A stretch of 40,006 nt of DNA from an uncultured Pelagibacteraceae bacterium (GTDB taxonomy: Bacteria > Pseudomonadota > Alphaproteobacteria > Pelagibacterales > Pelagibacteraceae). The position numbers and the translations under genes are program-made. Below the pieces are notes generated by a model, which made no database searches, had not been told where the DNA came from, and saw only the letters and a list, made by a program, of their open reading frames with translations. Shown here one piece after another: positions 15,969 through 23,244 of the stretch. Each line of letters opens with the position of its first letter. The stretch's first letter is position 1. The stretch covers positions 1 through 40,006 of the forward strand of contig CACFJR010000008.1 in the NCBI GenBank assembly GCA_902566755.1, read 5' to 3'.

Positions 15969-16886
15969 TCTTTCGAAAACTTTCTCCGCGCTTAGGTTTT
16001 TTAAATCACTAACTTGTATTGCTTTAAAGTTTTCTCTTTCAATACTTACTTTATGAGCTGTCGTGTGACTTCCAAATAACGATAGACCTTTAACATTCAA
16101 ATGGGCTGCCATATGCGCAGGACCTGTATCATTAGCAACAACAAATTTACTTCTCTTTATTAAACCTGCCAGTTCTGAGATAGAAATTGCTTTATCTTCT
16201 TTTAGAATAGAAACAGCATCTAATTCTTTTGCTTTTTCTATTTCACCAGGTCCAGGTGCTATCACTATTTTTAGATTAGGATGATTTTGTTTTATAAGTT
16301 TTATTAATTGATCGTAATATGGCCATTTCTTTTGCTGTAAATGCTCAGAGCAGAATGGAAATAACAATATATAATCAGATAAATTATATTTAGAAATAAG
16401 TTTATCGATATTAGAACATCCCCAAGAAAAATCTGGCTTTAAAGTGTGAAATGTTTTTAAACCAGATATCTTTAATTGATGGTCAAATCTTTCTAATACT
16501 GGTTTTTTATCAAATTCTTTTTTCGTTTCATTTGCTGGAAGAGTAGTTTCTGAAGAAGACCATTTATATGATCCTAAATTAGGAAATAAAATTCTTTTAT
16601 AAAACGAAGTCCTTGAGGAATTCTGTAGATCATAGACCTTTGTAAAATTATGTTGTTTAATTTTTTTCATTAAAGAAAAAAGATAAATTAAATTGAACCT
16701 AGACAATCTTTTATCAATAATTACGTCTTTAATATTTGGATTTTTTTTGAAAAGATCTGAATATACGTGAGATGTTAATAAATAAATAAAATCATCTTTA
16801 TGATTATCATAAATATCTTGAATTGCCCCACTCGCTTGAGCTATATCTCCTAGTGATCCGTGCTTTATGATTAATATATTAGACAT
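15957..16886 (-). CDS. Glycosyltransferase family 9 (heptosyltransferase-like)
   Basis: A 309-residue GT-B protein of the ADP-heptose:LPS heptosyltransferase family. It starts ILIIKHGSLGDIAQASGAI, the family opening (I-x-x-G-D), and carries the donor-site block KFVVANDTGPAHMAAHL followed by SLFGSHTT. These enzymes build the inner core of lipopolysaccharide on the cytoplasmic face of the inner membrane. It is slightly short for WaaC/WaaF (about 320-350 residues), so the precise sugar specificity is uncertain. It is divergent from the DUF6165-like gene (32 bases between starts). Confidence 0.88.
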   Translation of the reverse strand: MSNILIIKHGSLGDIAQASGAIQDIYDNHKDDFIYLLTSHVYSDLFKKNPNIKDVIIDKRLSRFNLIYLFSLMKKIKQHNFTKVYDLQNSSRTSFYKRILFPNLGSYKWSSSETTLPANETKKEFDKKPVLERFDHQLKISGLKTFHTLKPDFSWGCSNIDKLISKYNLSDYILLFPFCSEHLQQKKWPYYDQLIKLIKQNHPNLKIVIAPGPGEIEKAKELDAVSILKEDKAISISELAGLIKRSKFVVANDTGPAHMAAHLNVKGLSLFGSHTTAHKVSIERENFKAIQVSDLKNLSAEKVFERLVL

Positions 16887-16918
16887 ATTTTTAACAATTT
16901 ATCACACTATAAAATTTT

Positions 16919-17308
16919 ATGAATAAAATATTAGTTGAAGTATCTGTTGGTGAGTTATTAGATAAATTAACTATCCTTGAAATCAAAAAAGACAAAATCA
17001 TAGACACAGAAAAATTAAAATTCATAAATTTAGAATATGATTCTTTAAAGGAACAATATGATAAAAATGTGAAAGTTGATGAAAAGATTGAGAGTCTATT
17101 CTCTGAATTAAAAGAAATAAATGCTAAACTGTGGGATATTGAGGATAATAAAAGACAATGCGAAAAAGATTCAAAATTCGATGATCATTTCATTTTATTA
17201 TCAAGAGAGATCCACTTCTTAAACGACAAACGAGCAAGTATTAAGTTAGAAATAAATAATCACACTGGATCTAAGATCAAAGAGATTAAAGAGTATACTA
17301 AATATTAA
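16919..17308 (+). CDS. Small coiled-coil protein, DUF6165-like
   Basis: A 129-residue soluble protein, mostly predicted helix and highly charged. It opens with VEVSVGELLDKLTILEIKKDKI, which I recognise as the start of the uncharacterised DUF6165 group; the rest (residues 40-125) is long amphipathic helix rich in Lys and Glu, suggesting a coiled coil or helical hairpin. No catalytic motif is seen. DUF6165-type proteins often occur near glycosyltransferases, and this one lies next to a GT9 gene, so an accessory role in glycan synthesis is possible. It abuts the convergent SpeD-SpeE gene with no gap. Confidence 0.7.
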   Translation: MNKILVEVSVGELLDKLTILEIKKDKIIDTEKLKFINLEYDSLKEQYDKNVKVDEKIESLFSELKEINAKLWDIEDNKRQCEKDSKFDDHFILLSREIHFLNDKRASIKLEINNHTGSKIKEIKEYTKY

Positions 17309-18349
17309 TTATTTATTTAGAGAAGATGCAAAATTCCAAGAACAATCAAAGCTTGGGATATAAACTCTATCTAATGACGTATTGCCAAAACTTTTTTCAA
17401 AAAGATTTAACCATTTATCAACTTGTTTAGGTTTTTTATCTTGGCTTCCAACTTGTGCAGTTATTGTTCCATTTGGCTTAAGAATTCTTTTTAAAGATTT
17501 GATATTTTTTGCAGCCAAATCAATACAATACTGATCATCGTTTAAGTCCACATAAATTTTATCATACTTATTATTCTCAACTGATTTAATACTTTCAAAT
17601 GCATCTCCCCATACGCACTGCACATGATTTTTTGTAGTTGCTTTCTTGCCTACCTTAGATAAATATTTTTCACACATTGTTACAACTTCGGGATCTAACT
17701 CATACCAATCAATTAATTTGAAACCTTTAGATATACACTCTCTTGCCACACCTCCATCCCCTCCACCAATAATAGCTGTTTTATCGTTTGATGGATTAAG
17801 TTTTAAACCAGAGTTAACAAATGTGGAGCTATACAAGTGTTCATCATTTTCTGCCACTTGAAGTTCACCATCGATAAAAAGGGATTTACCGAACTGTTCT
17901 AAATCTAAAATTTCAATATTTTGACCTACTTTTGATGTAAAGTTTTCCAAAACATCTTTTACCATATAAAACTTTTTTAAACCTGGTGAGCTATAGATGT
18001 CATCGTAATAACTTATGGTGTCTCTATTAAACTCCTTTTTAACAATTCTTTTATGTTTTATTTCTTTTTTTAAAATGTCGTAAGCAACATTAGGATTTAT
18101 TTTACCGCATGTAAAAAAATCAAAACTTATAATTCCTCTTTCTGGGAAAGTATGAAAACTAATATGACTTTCTGCTAATAACGCTACAAGAGTAAAGCCT
18201 TGTGGTTCGAATTTGTACTTTGAAATCTCTAAAACAGTTACTTTTGCTTTTTTTGATATCTTATAAACCAGTTTTTCAAAGAATTTTGGTTCGTACTCTT
18301 TTTCAGTACCTATAATATCTAAAGTGACGTGCTCCCCAACCTTCGTCAT
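17309..18349 (-). CDS. Fused S-adenosylmethionine decarboxylase - spermidine synthase
   Basis: A 346-residue bifunctional polyamine enzyme. Residues 1-115 are a class 1B AdoMet decarboxylase: LAESHISFHTFPE supplies the autocleavage Ser61 that becomes the pyruvoyl group, with His66 and Cys81 at the spacings (+5, +20) of the Thermotoga enzyme's Ser63, His68 and Cys83. Residues about 115-346 are an aminopropyltransferase: AIIGGGDGGVARE is the decarboxylated-AdoMet binding loop, YELDPEVV and VWGDAFE follow, and YDKIYVDLND carries the catalytic Asp region. The enzyme makes decarboxylated AdoMet and transfers its aminopropyl group, releasing methylthioadenosine. Such fusions are known in Pelagibacter and some other bacteria. 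It heads downstream of the aldolase and mtnA in one operon. Confidence 0.95.
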   Translation of the reverse strand: MTKVGEHVTLDIIGTEKEYEPKFFEKLVYKISKKAKVTVLEISKYKFEPQGFTLVALLAESHISFHTFPERGIISFDFFTCGKINPNVAYDILKKEIKHKRIVKKEFNRDTISYYDDIYSSPGLKKFYMVKDVLENFTSKVGQNIEILDLEQFGKSLFIDGELQVAENDEHLYSSTFVNSGLKLNPSNDKTAIIGGGDGGVARECISKGFKLIDWYELDPEVVTMCEKYLSKVGKKATTKNHVQCVWGDAFESIKSVENNKYDKIYVDLNDDQYCIDLAAKNIKSLKRILKPNGTITAQVGSQDKKPKQVDKWLNLFEKSFGNTSLDRVYIPSFDCSWNFASSLNK

Positions 18350-18355
18350 AAAAAG

Positions 18356-19003
18356 TTATCCTTTTTTATAGTTTTTAACTTTTTCTAATATTACATCCAT
18401 CTCACTTGATGAAAGAATCTTAGGTTCTCCTAACTTTATTGCATTTATATATTGATGGCAAATATTTTCAACTTCTTCTGCAAGTTCAAAGGCTGAGTTC
18501 AAGTTATCCCCATAAGCAACTTGACCATGATTAGACATCAAGCATGCCTTTCTATTTTCTAACGCTTCAATAATATTTTTAGATAGTTCTTGTGTTCCAA
18601 AAGTTGCATACTTTGCACACTTTATATTGTCTCCTCCAGCTAATGCTATCATGTAATGAAAAGCTGGAATGTCTTTATTGTGTGCAGATACAGCTGTTGC
18701 GTGTGGTGAATGAGCATGAACAATGGCTTTCGCATCAGCCTTCTTTAAATAAATATCCTTATGAAATCTCCACTCAGAAGAGGGCTGCAATCCTTTTTTA
18801 TCATAATCCCCTTTTAAAGATACAAAAACGATATCATCTGCTTTTAGACTGTCATATTTTTTGCCTGATGGAGTAATTAAAAACCCCTCTTCATTATTAT
18901 TTTGAGCTTTAAGTGAAATATTTCCCGATCTTAACGGAGATAAATTTGTACTATTAAGTTTCTGAGCAAACTTTATTATTTCCTCTTTACTTTTAACGTC
19001 CAT
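18356..19003 (-). CDS. Class II aldolase, FucA/Ald2-like (probable 5-methylthioribulose-1-phosphate aldolase)
   Basis: A 215-residue zinc aldolase close to E. coli FucA. Catalytic Glu77 (PSSEWRFH) and zinc ligands His96, His98 (VHAHSPH) and His159 (SNHG) each lie four residues beyond FucA's Glu73, His92, His94 and His155; the blocks FHYMIALAGG and YATFGTQELS are also FucA-like. Retention of the catalytic Glu argues against MtnB (methylthioribulose-1-phosphate dehydratase). Next to mtnA it is best read as Ald2 of the DHAP shunt, cleaving 5-methylthioribulose 1-phosphate (and 5-deoxyribulose 1-phosphate) to DHAP and an aldehyde. Fuculose- or ribulose-phosphate aldolase remains an alternative; no fucose genes are nearby. 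Confidence 0.85.
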   Translation of the reverse strand: MDVKSKEEIIKFAQKLNSTNLSPLRSGNISLKAQNNNEEGFLITPSGKKYDSLKADDIVFVSLKGDYDKKGLQPSSEWRFHKDIYLKKADAKAIVHAHSPHATAVSAHNKDIPAFHYMIALAGGDNIKCAKYATFGTQELSKNIIEALENRKACLMSNHGQVAYGDNLNSAFELAEEVENICHQYINAIKLGEPKILSSSEMDVILEKVKNYKKG

Positions 19004-19316
19004 AATTTTTTAAATATTTTAAAAATAAATACCCAAAAATTACACCCACACCTATTAGAATATACTGGTAGAGTTTCAATAATAAAAATTGTGGTGGAAG
19101 CTCACTTTCATAAGGGTTCTGCATAAAAAAGTTTTTTGAACCGTCTTCATATAAATCCACCGGTCCAATTACTAAATAAACTCCATAAATTGCTATGTAA
19201 ATACATGGTGCTAAAGAAAGATAAATCAATGTCTTGTTATTTTTAACAATACTAAGCCAATTAGCTGAAACTCCAACTAACAATAGACAAATGAGTGATA
19301 AAATAAGTGGGTTCAT
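18993..19316 (-). CDS. Small three-helix membrane protein in the MTA operon
   Basis: A 107-residue protein of no family I recognise, with three hydrophobic stretches at about 3-20, 29-50 and 80-102. Between helices 2 and 3 lies a hydrophilic loop (about 52-78) with acidic and Pro residues that would face one side of the membrane. Its start overlaps the mtnA stop by 4 bases (ATGA) and its end overlaps the aldolase gene start by 11, so it is translated within the same operon. A role in moving a methylthio product or substrate across the membrane is imaginable but unsupported by sequence. Confidence 0.75.
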   Translation of the reverse strand: MNPLILSLICLLLVGVSANWLSIVKNNKTLIYLSLAPCIYIAIYGVYLVIGPVDLYEDGSKNFFMQNPYESELPPQFLLLKLYQYILIGVGVIFGYLFLKYLKNYGR

Positions 19317-20383
19317 TTAAATAAATTTTTTAATCCTTTTTCTGATGCTTCGCAGATACCTTTTTCTGTTATTAGTCTAGTTATATATTTTGCTGGAGTA
19401 ACATCAAATGCTAAATTCACAGCCTTACTTTTATTTGGGTATATCTGTACTTTTTTTACTTTTCCATCTTCGTCAACACCTTCAATTTTGGACAACTCTT
19501 CTGAACTTCTTTCTTCAATAGGAATATCTTTAGAATTTTTAATTTTCCAATCGATAGTTGAACTTGGTAATGCTACATAAAATGGTACATTATTATCTTT
19601 AGCAGCGAGTGCTTTAAGATAAGTTCCTACTTTATTACATACATCGCCATTAGATAAAGTACGGTCAGTCCCAACTATACACATATCAACTTGTCCCCTT
19701 TGCATTAAAATTCCACCTGCATTATCTGCAATGATTGTATTTTTAATGCCCTCTTCATTTAATTCATACGAAGTTAAATTTGCACCTTGGTTTCTGGGCC
19801 TTGTTTCGTCTGCCCAAACATGTACAGGAATACCTTTCTTATGAGCATGATATATTGGAGAAGTGGCTGTACCCCAATTAATTGTTGCCAACCACCCTGC
19901 ATTACAATGAGTTAAAATATTTACTGTATCCTTTTTTTTATTATATATTTTTTCAATTATTTTAAGACCGTTTAAACCAATATTTTTACAAAACTTTATA
20001 TCTTCCTCGCAAATATCGTGAGCTTCGTTTATTGCAATATCTAAAATTTTATTACTATTTAAACCTGAAATTTTGTTCATAATTCTATCTACTGCCCATT
20101 TTAAATTAATAGCTGTTGGTCTTGAATTAATTAATTCTTTTGCTGATTTTTTTAAAAAAGATTGATCATTATTTTCTAATATTGCTAAAACTAAACCATA
20201 TGCAGCCGTTGCACCTATTAATGGGGCACCTCTTACTTCCATTGTTTTAATAGCATTTATTGCTTCTCTTACTGTTTTTAAATTTTTTATTATAAATTGA
20301 TGAGGTAGCTTTGTTTGATCAATTATTTTTACAACGTTATTTTCGAACCAGATTGTGCGATGTTCTTTTCCTTCAATTTTCAT
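19313..20383 (-). CDS. mtnA: S-methyl-5-thioribose-1-phosphate isomerase
   Basis: Converts 5-methylthioribose 1-phosphate to 5-methylthioribulose 1-phosphate after MTA phosphorolysis. The 356-residue length is standard. Motifs: TMEVRGAPLIGATAAYG (phosphate-binding region), THCNAGWLAT with catalytic Cys160, ADETRPRNQGANLTSYEL, and CIVGTDRTLSNGDVCNK with catalytic Asp240; Cys160 and Asp240 fall at the same numbers as in the Bacillus enzyme. It belongs to a minus-strand operon: a lipoprotein gene upstream (one-base overlap), then mtnA, the small membrane protein, the aldolase and speD-speE. Eukaryotic eIF2B-related proteins share the fold but lack this motif set. Confidence 0.95.
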   Translation of the reverse strand: MKIEGKEHRTIWFENNVVKIIDQTKLPHQFIIKNLKTVREAINAIKTMEVRGAPLIGATAAYGLVLAILENNDQSFLKKSAKELINSRPTAINLKWAVDRIMNKISGLNSNKILDIAINEAHDICEEDIKFCKNIGLNGLKIIEKIYNKKKDTVNILTHCNAGWLATINWGTATSPIYHAHKKGIPVHVWADETRPRNQGANLTSYELNEEGIKNTIIADNAGGILMQRGQVDMCIVGTDRTLSNGDVCNKVGTYLKALAAKDNNVPFYVALPSSTIDWKIKNSKDIPIEERSSEELSKIEGVDEDGKVKKVQIYPNKSKAVNLAFDVTPAKYITRLITEKGICEASEKGLKNLFK

Positions 20384-20841
20384 TAGTCTATTATCTTCTT
20401 TTTTGCTTTAATGTATTCTTCTTCAGAAAGATGTCCATCATCATATAAATCTTTTAAAGTTTTAAGTTGTTCAGCTAAATTTGTCTCAACTACATTTTTA
20501 GGTTTGTCTACTATATTTGCTTCTAAATTATCTGCACCAGGACAGTTTTTTTTTCTCATCACTTTAATCAAGTGAAATGACCTATTATTAGCTGCAATTA
20601 TTGCATCATCTGCATTGTTTAATGATTGTGCCCATGCCGGCCAAAATAAAAGAGCTCTTGCAAAATTACCACCTGATCCTTTTGAAAATTCTGCCTCTTG
20701 TTTAATTTTTTTAACCTCTTCAATTTCTTCTTTTAGTTCTTTGCAGTTTAAAAGATCATCACCTGGCTGAATTGTTTTTACTACTAAAGGTTTTGCGCAC
20801 GAAGAAATTAAAAAAACGAACAAAATTAATATTTTTTTCAT
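20383..20841 (-). CDS. Probable lipoprotein with a C-terminal SHOCT-like segment
   Basis: A 152-residue protein with a lipoprotein signal: MKKILILFVFLISSC, lipobox ending at Cys15, so it should be anchored in a membrane. The middle contains a helical charged stretch (about 38-55) and a short moderately hydrophobic region GGNFARALLFWPAWAQSLN (about 57-75) typical of small YMGG-like or related envelope lipoproteins. The last 30 residues (LKTLKDLYDDGHLSEEEYIKAKKKI) resemble a SHOCT module: a short helix, Gly-x-L-[ST]-x-x-E-[FY]-x-x-x-K-x-x-[IL]. Function unknown. Its stop overlaps the mtnA ATG by one base. Confidence 0.75.
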   Translation of the reverse strand: MKKILILFVFLISSCAKPLVVKTIQPGDDLLNCKELKEEIEEVKKIKQEAEFSKGSGGNFARALLFWPAWAQSLNNADDAIIAANNRSFHLIKVMRKKNCPGADNLEANIVDKPKNVVETNLAEQLKTLKDLYDDGHLSEEEYIKAKKKIID

Positions 20842-21092
20842 TTATTATTTATAATTAACCCTGATTCAGTTAAATTTATAGCTAACCATGATGCTTATAC
20901 TAAAAAGTAATACCCTGATAAAAAACTTTAAAAATGTGATATTTATGCAACAAAAAATACCTATTTTTATTGGTTTTTTGATAAATTCAACTTAAAAGCC
21001 ATATTTTTCAAACTTACCCTTCTATACTTTTTAGGATTATTTTGCTAAAGAACATCTGTAATTAATTAATTAATAACGTAAGAGAGTACAAC
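20842..21092. other. 251-base divergent intergenic region
   Basis: The longest gene-free stretch in the window, between the lipoprotein gene (minus) and the barrel protein gene (plus), so it must hold promoters for both. The short unit ACCCT appears three times (near 20869, 20922 and 21015) without clear regular spacing or symmetry. The plus-strand gene has a purine-rich AGAGAG at 21081-21086 as its ribosome binding site. I see no riboswitch, hairpin or small gene in it. Confidence 0.4.
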
Positions 21093-21749
21093 ATGAAAAA
21101 ACTGGTTTTAAGCATCATATTTTTGCTTGGTTTTTCTACAACTTCATATGCTAATAATTCTGTAGGAATTACTTTGAGTATGGCCGATGTAAAATCAAAT
21201 GTTAAAGATGACATTGACAACAACGGTACTACTGACACTACTAAGAATATAAGTAATGAGGTTACTATTGGTTCTGTTTTCTTTGAAAAGGCAATTAATG
21301 ACAATATGAGTATTGGTCTTGATATCATACCTTTTAAAGCAGAATTAGAAAGTAGATCAACTACACAGGCATCAATAAAAGGTGCTGGTACATCAACTTC
21401 AGGAACTAACAAAGGTAACGCGGAAGTAAGTAATCATTTAACATTTTACGTACAGCCGCAAAGAGAAATTAAAGATGGCCTTAAAGTTTTTGGAACGCTA
21501 GGATTAATAAAAGCAGATGTTGAGTCAGATATTCAATCGATTTCTTCAACAAATAAAACTGTTGAACAATCATTAGATGGATTGAAATTAGGTCTTGGTC
21601 TTAAAAAAGAAACAGGTTTTGGTTTTGTGAAACTTGAGTATAGCGAAACGGACTATGATGATATTTCAGCTACAACAACAAATAGTACAAAAGTTACTGC
21701 AGATATAGACACTGATATTTTAGCATTGTCTGTTGCTAGAAGCTTTTAA
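21093..21749 (+). CDS. Putative outer-membrane beta-barrel protein
   Basis: A 218-residue secreted protein. Residues 1-20 are a signal peptide (MKKLVLSIIFLLGFSTTSYA). The remainder alternates polar and hydrophobic residues in strand-sized blocks such as NNSVGITLSMADV, ATLTFYV-like HLTFYVQPQREI, GLKLGLGLKKETGFGFVKLEYSE (shown here as the cores GLKLGLGLKK and GFGFVKLEY), and it ends in Phe, as outer-membrane barrels do. The loops are rich in Thr, Ser, Asn and Asp. It resembles small OmpW/OmpX-like or opacity-type barrels in layout, but no specific family is certain. It stands alone, bounded by a 251-base spacer upstream and a strong terminator downstream, suggesting steady expression as a monocistronic gene. 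Confidence 0.8.
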   Translation: MKKLVLSIIFLLGFSTTSYANNSVGITLSMADVKSNVKDDIDNNGTTDTTKNISNEVTIGSVFFEKAINDNMSIGLDIIPFKAELESRSTTQASIKGAGTSTSGTNKGNAEVSNHLTFYVQPQREIKDGLKVFGTLGLIKADVESDIQSISSTNKTVEQSLDGLKLGLGLKKETGFGFVKLEYSETDYDDISATTTNSTKVTADIDTDILALSVARSF

Positions 21750-21770
21750 TTATTAATCATAGAATATTTA

Positions 21771-21804
21771 AAAAAACCCCCTCTTTGCAGGGGGTTTTTT
21801 TTTT
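21771..21804. terminator. Bidirectional intrinsic terminator
   Basis: AAAAAACCCCCT (21771-21782) pairs with AGGGGGTTTTTT (21789-21800) around a six-base loop, and a T run continues to 21804. The A run on one side and the T run on the other let it work on both strands, ending the barrel-protein gene (plus) and mtnP (minus), whose stop codon at 21803-21805 sits in the T tract. Confidence 0.9.
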
Positions 21805-22675
21805 ATTTATTCAAAACTCTACCTGCAATAGTTTTTAATTTGTCTTTAGTTTTTTGTGTTCTTTTTTCTGGTGCTGTTATGATAGCCACATCTAAACAAT
21901 TATTAGTTGGATCCTTAGGATCAATATGTTTTTCAAAATTTTCTATGAGATTTTTAATCATATTCTTTGCTTTGGCAGCATTTCCTAAAAGGACTTTGAT
22001 AACTTGTTGAACATCTACATTTTCATGATCAGGGTGCCAACAATCATAATCTGTAACCATTGAAACAGAAGCATATCTTATCTCTGCTTCTCTTGCTAAT
22101 TTTGCTTCGGGCATGTTAGTCATTCCAATTACATCTGCTTTCCACGATCTATATAAATTTGATTCTGCCAATGTTGAAAACTGTGGACCTTCCATTACTA
22201 CATAAGTACCACCTCTTTGATAGTCTATTTTTTCTTTTTTGATTGCATCTTCACATGCATTCATTAATCCGGGAGATGTTGGGTGTGCCATTGATACATG
22301 AGCCACAATTTCATCCTCAAAAAAAGTTTTATTTCTTGCAAAAGTTCTATCAATAAACTGGTCAACGACAACAAATTTTCCTGGTGGCAAATTTTCTTTA
22401 AGAGATCCTACAGCTGAAATTGATACAATATCAGTTACTCCTAATTGTTTAAGAGCATCTATGTTTGCTCTAAAATTAATATTGGATGGGTTTATAAAGT
22501 GCCCCTTGCCATGTCTTGGCAAAAAATAAACTTCTTTATTTTTGTAGTTTGTTTTTAGAATATTATCTGAAGGTTTGCCCCAGGGTGTATTTACGTCTAA
22601 CAGCTCTCTTTCTTTGAATTCCTCTACATCATATAATCCACTTCCACCAATAATTGCTAATTTATTGTTTGCCAT
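21803..22675 (-). CDS. mtnP: S-methyl-5'-thioadenosine phosphorylase
   Basis: Splits methylthioadenosine with phosphate into adenine and 5-methylthioribose 1-phosphate. The 290-residue length and motifs fit MTA phosphorylase: IIGGSGLYD (9-16 phosphate loop), VNTPWGKPSD, FLPRHGKGH, and the purine/ribose site VMEGPQFSTLAES, GMTNMPEAKLAREAEIRYAS and TDYDCWH. The last Asp pair with Cys-Trp is typical of MTAP rather than ordinary purine nucleoside phosphorylase. Its products feed MtnA (19313) and Apt (22717). It is divergent from apt, with 41 bases between starts, and ends at a shared terminator. Confidence 0.95.
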   Translation of the reverse strand: MANNKLAIIGGSGLYDVEEFKERELLDVNTPWGKPSDNILKTNYKNKEVYFLPRHGKGHFINPSNINFRANIDALKQLGVTDIVSISAVGSLKENLPPGKFVVVDQFIDRTFARNKTFFEDEIVAHVSMAHPTSPGLMNACEDAIKKEKIDYQRGGTYVVMEGPQFSTLAESNLYRSWKADVIGMTNMPEAKLAREAEIRYASVSMVTDYDCWHPDHENVDVQQVIKVLLGNAAKAKNMIKNLIENFEKHIDPKDPTNNCLDVAIITAPEKRTQKTKDKLKTIAGRVLNK

Positions 22676-22716
22676 ATTAAAAAGATAGTTTATTTAATAA
22701 CATAACACAAATTAAA

Positions 22717-23244
22717 ATGGATTTAAAAAAGTTTATAAGATCAATCCCTGATTATCCTAAGAAGGGCATTTTGTTTAGAGACATTACTACTTTAATTAAA
22801 GATGAAAAAGCTTTTGAGGAAACAATTAATCAAATAGTTGAAAGATCAAAAAAATTTAAATTTAATAAGATTGCAGCAATTGAGTCAAGAGGTTTCGTAT
22901 TTGCATCTGCTGTTTCATATATTCTCAAAAAACCTTTTATAATGTTAAGAAAAAAAAATAAATTACCTGCTGAAACTCACTCTATTGATTTTGAATTAGA
23001 GTATGGAACTGCAACTATTGAGGTGCATAAAGACTCGGTAAATGAAAATGATACTGTTTTAATAATTGACGATTTAATTGCTACTGGTGGAACAGCTGAA
23101 GCAGCTTCGAGACTTATTGAAATCTCAAAAGGAAAAGTTGGAGCGTTTATTTTTGTTATAAACTTATTTGACTTAGGTGGTTCTGATAAATTAATAGAAA
23201 AAGGTTTTAAAGTTGAAAATTTAATTGAATTCCCTGGCCATTAA
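22717..23244 (+). CDS. apt: Adenine phosphoribosyltransferase
   Basis: Converts adenine and PRPP to AMP. At 175 residues it is standard length. Motifs: IPDYPKKGILFRDITTL at the N-terminus (Apt-specific), AIESRGFVFASAVSY, and the PRPP-binding motif VLIIDDLIATGGTA at about 114-127. Placed back-to-back with mtnP, it salvages the adenine released from methylthioadenosine. Its stop overlaps the convergent GT2 gene by four bases. No odd residues seen. Confidence 0.96.
   Translation: MDLKKFIRSIPDYPKKGILFRDITTLIKDEKAFEETINQIVERSKKFKFNKIAAIESRGFVFASAVSYILKKPFIMLRKKNKLPAETHSIDFELEYGTATIEVHKDSVNENDTVLIIDDLIATGGTAEAASRLIEISKGKVGAFIFVINLFDLGGSDKLIEKGFKVENLIEFPGH

Noticed and set aside
18356-19003. mtnB (methylthioribulose-1-phosphate dehydratase)
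   Set aside because: The protein keeps the FucA catalytic Glu77 and FucA-specific blocks, which fit an aldolase better than MtnB.
20842-21092. Riboswitch or small RNA upstream of the barrel gene
   Set aside because: No stable stem or recognisable conserved core was found by eye.
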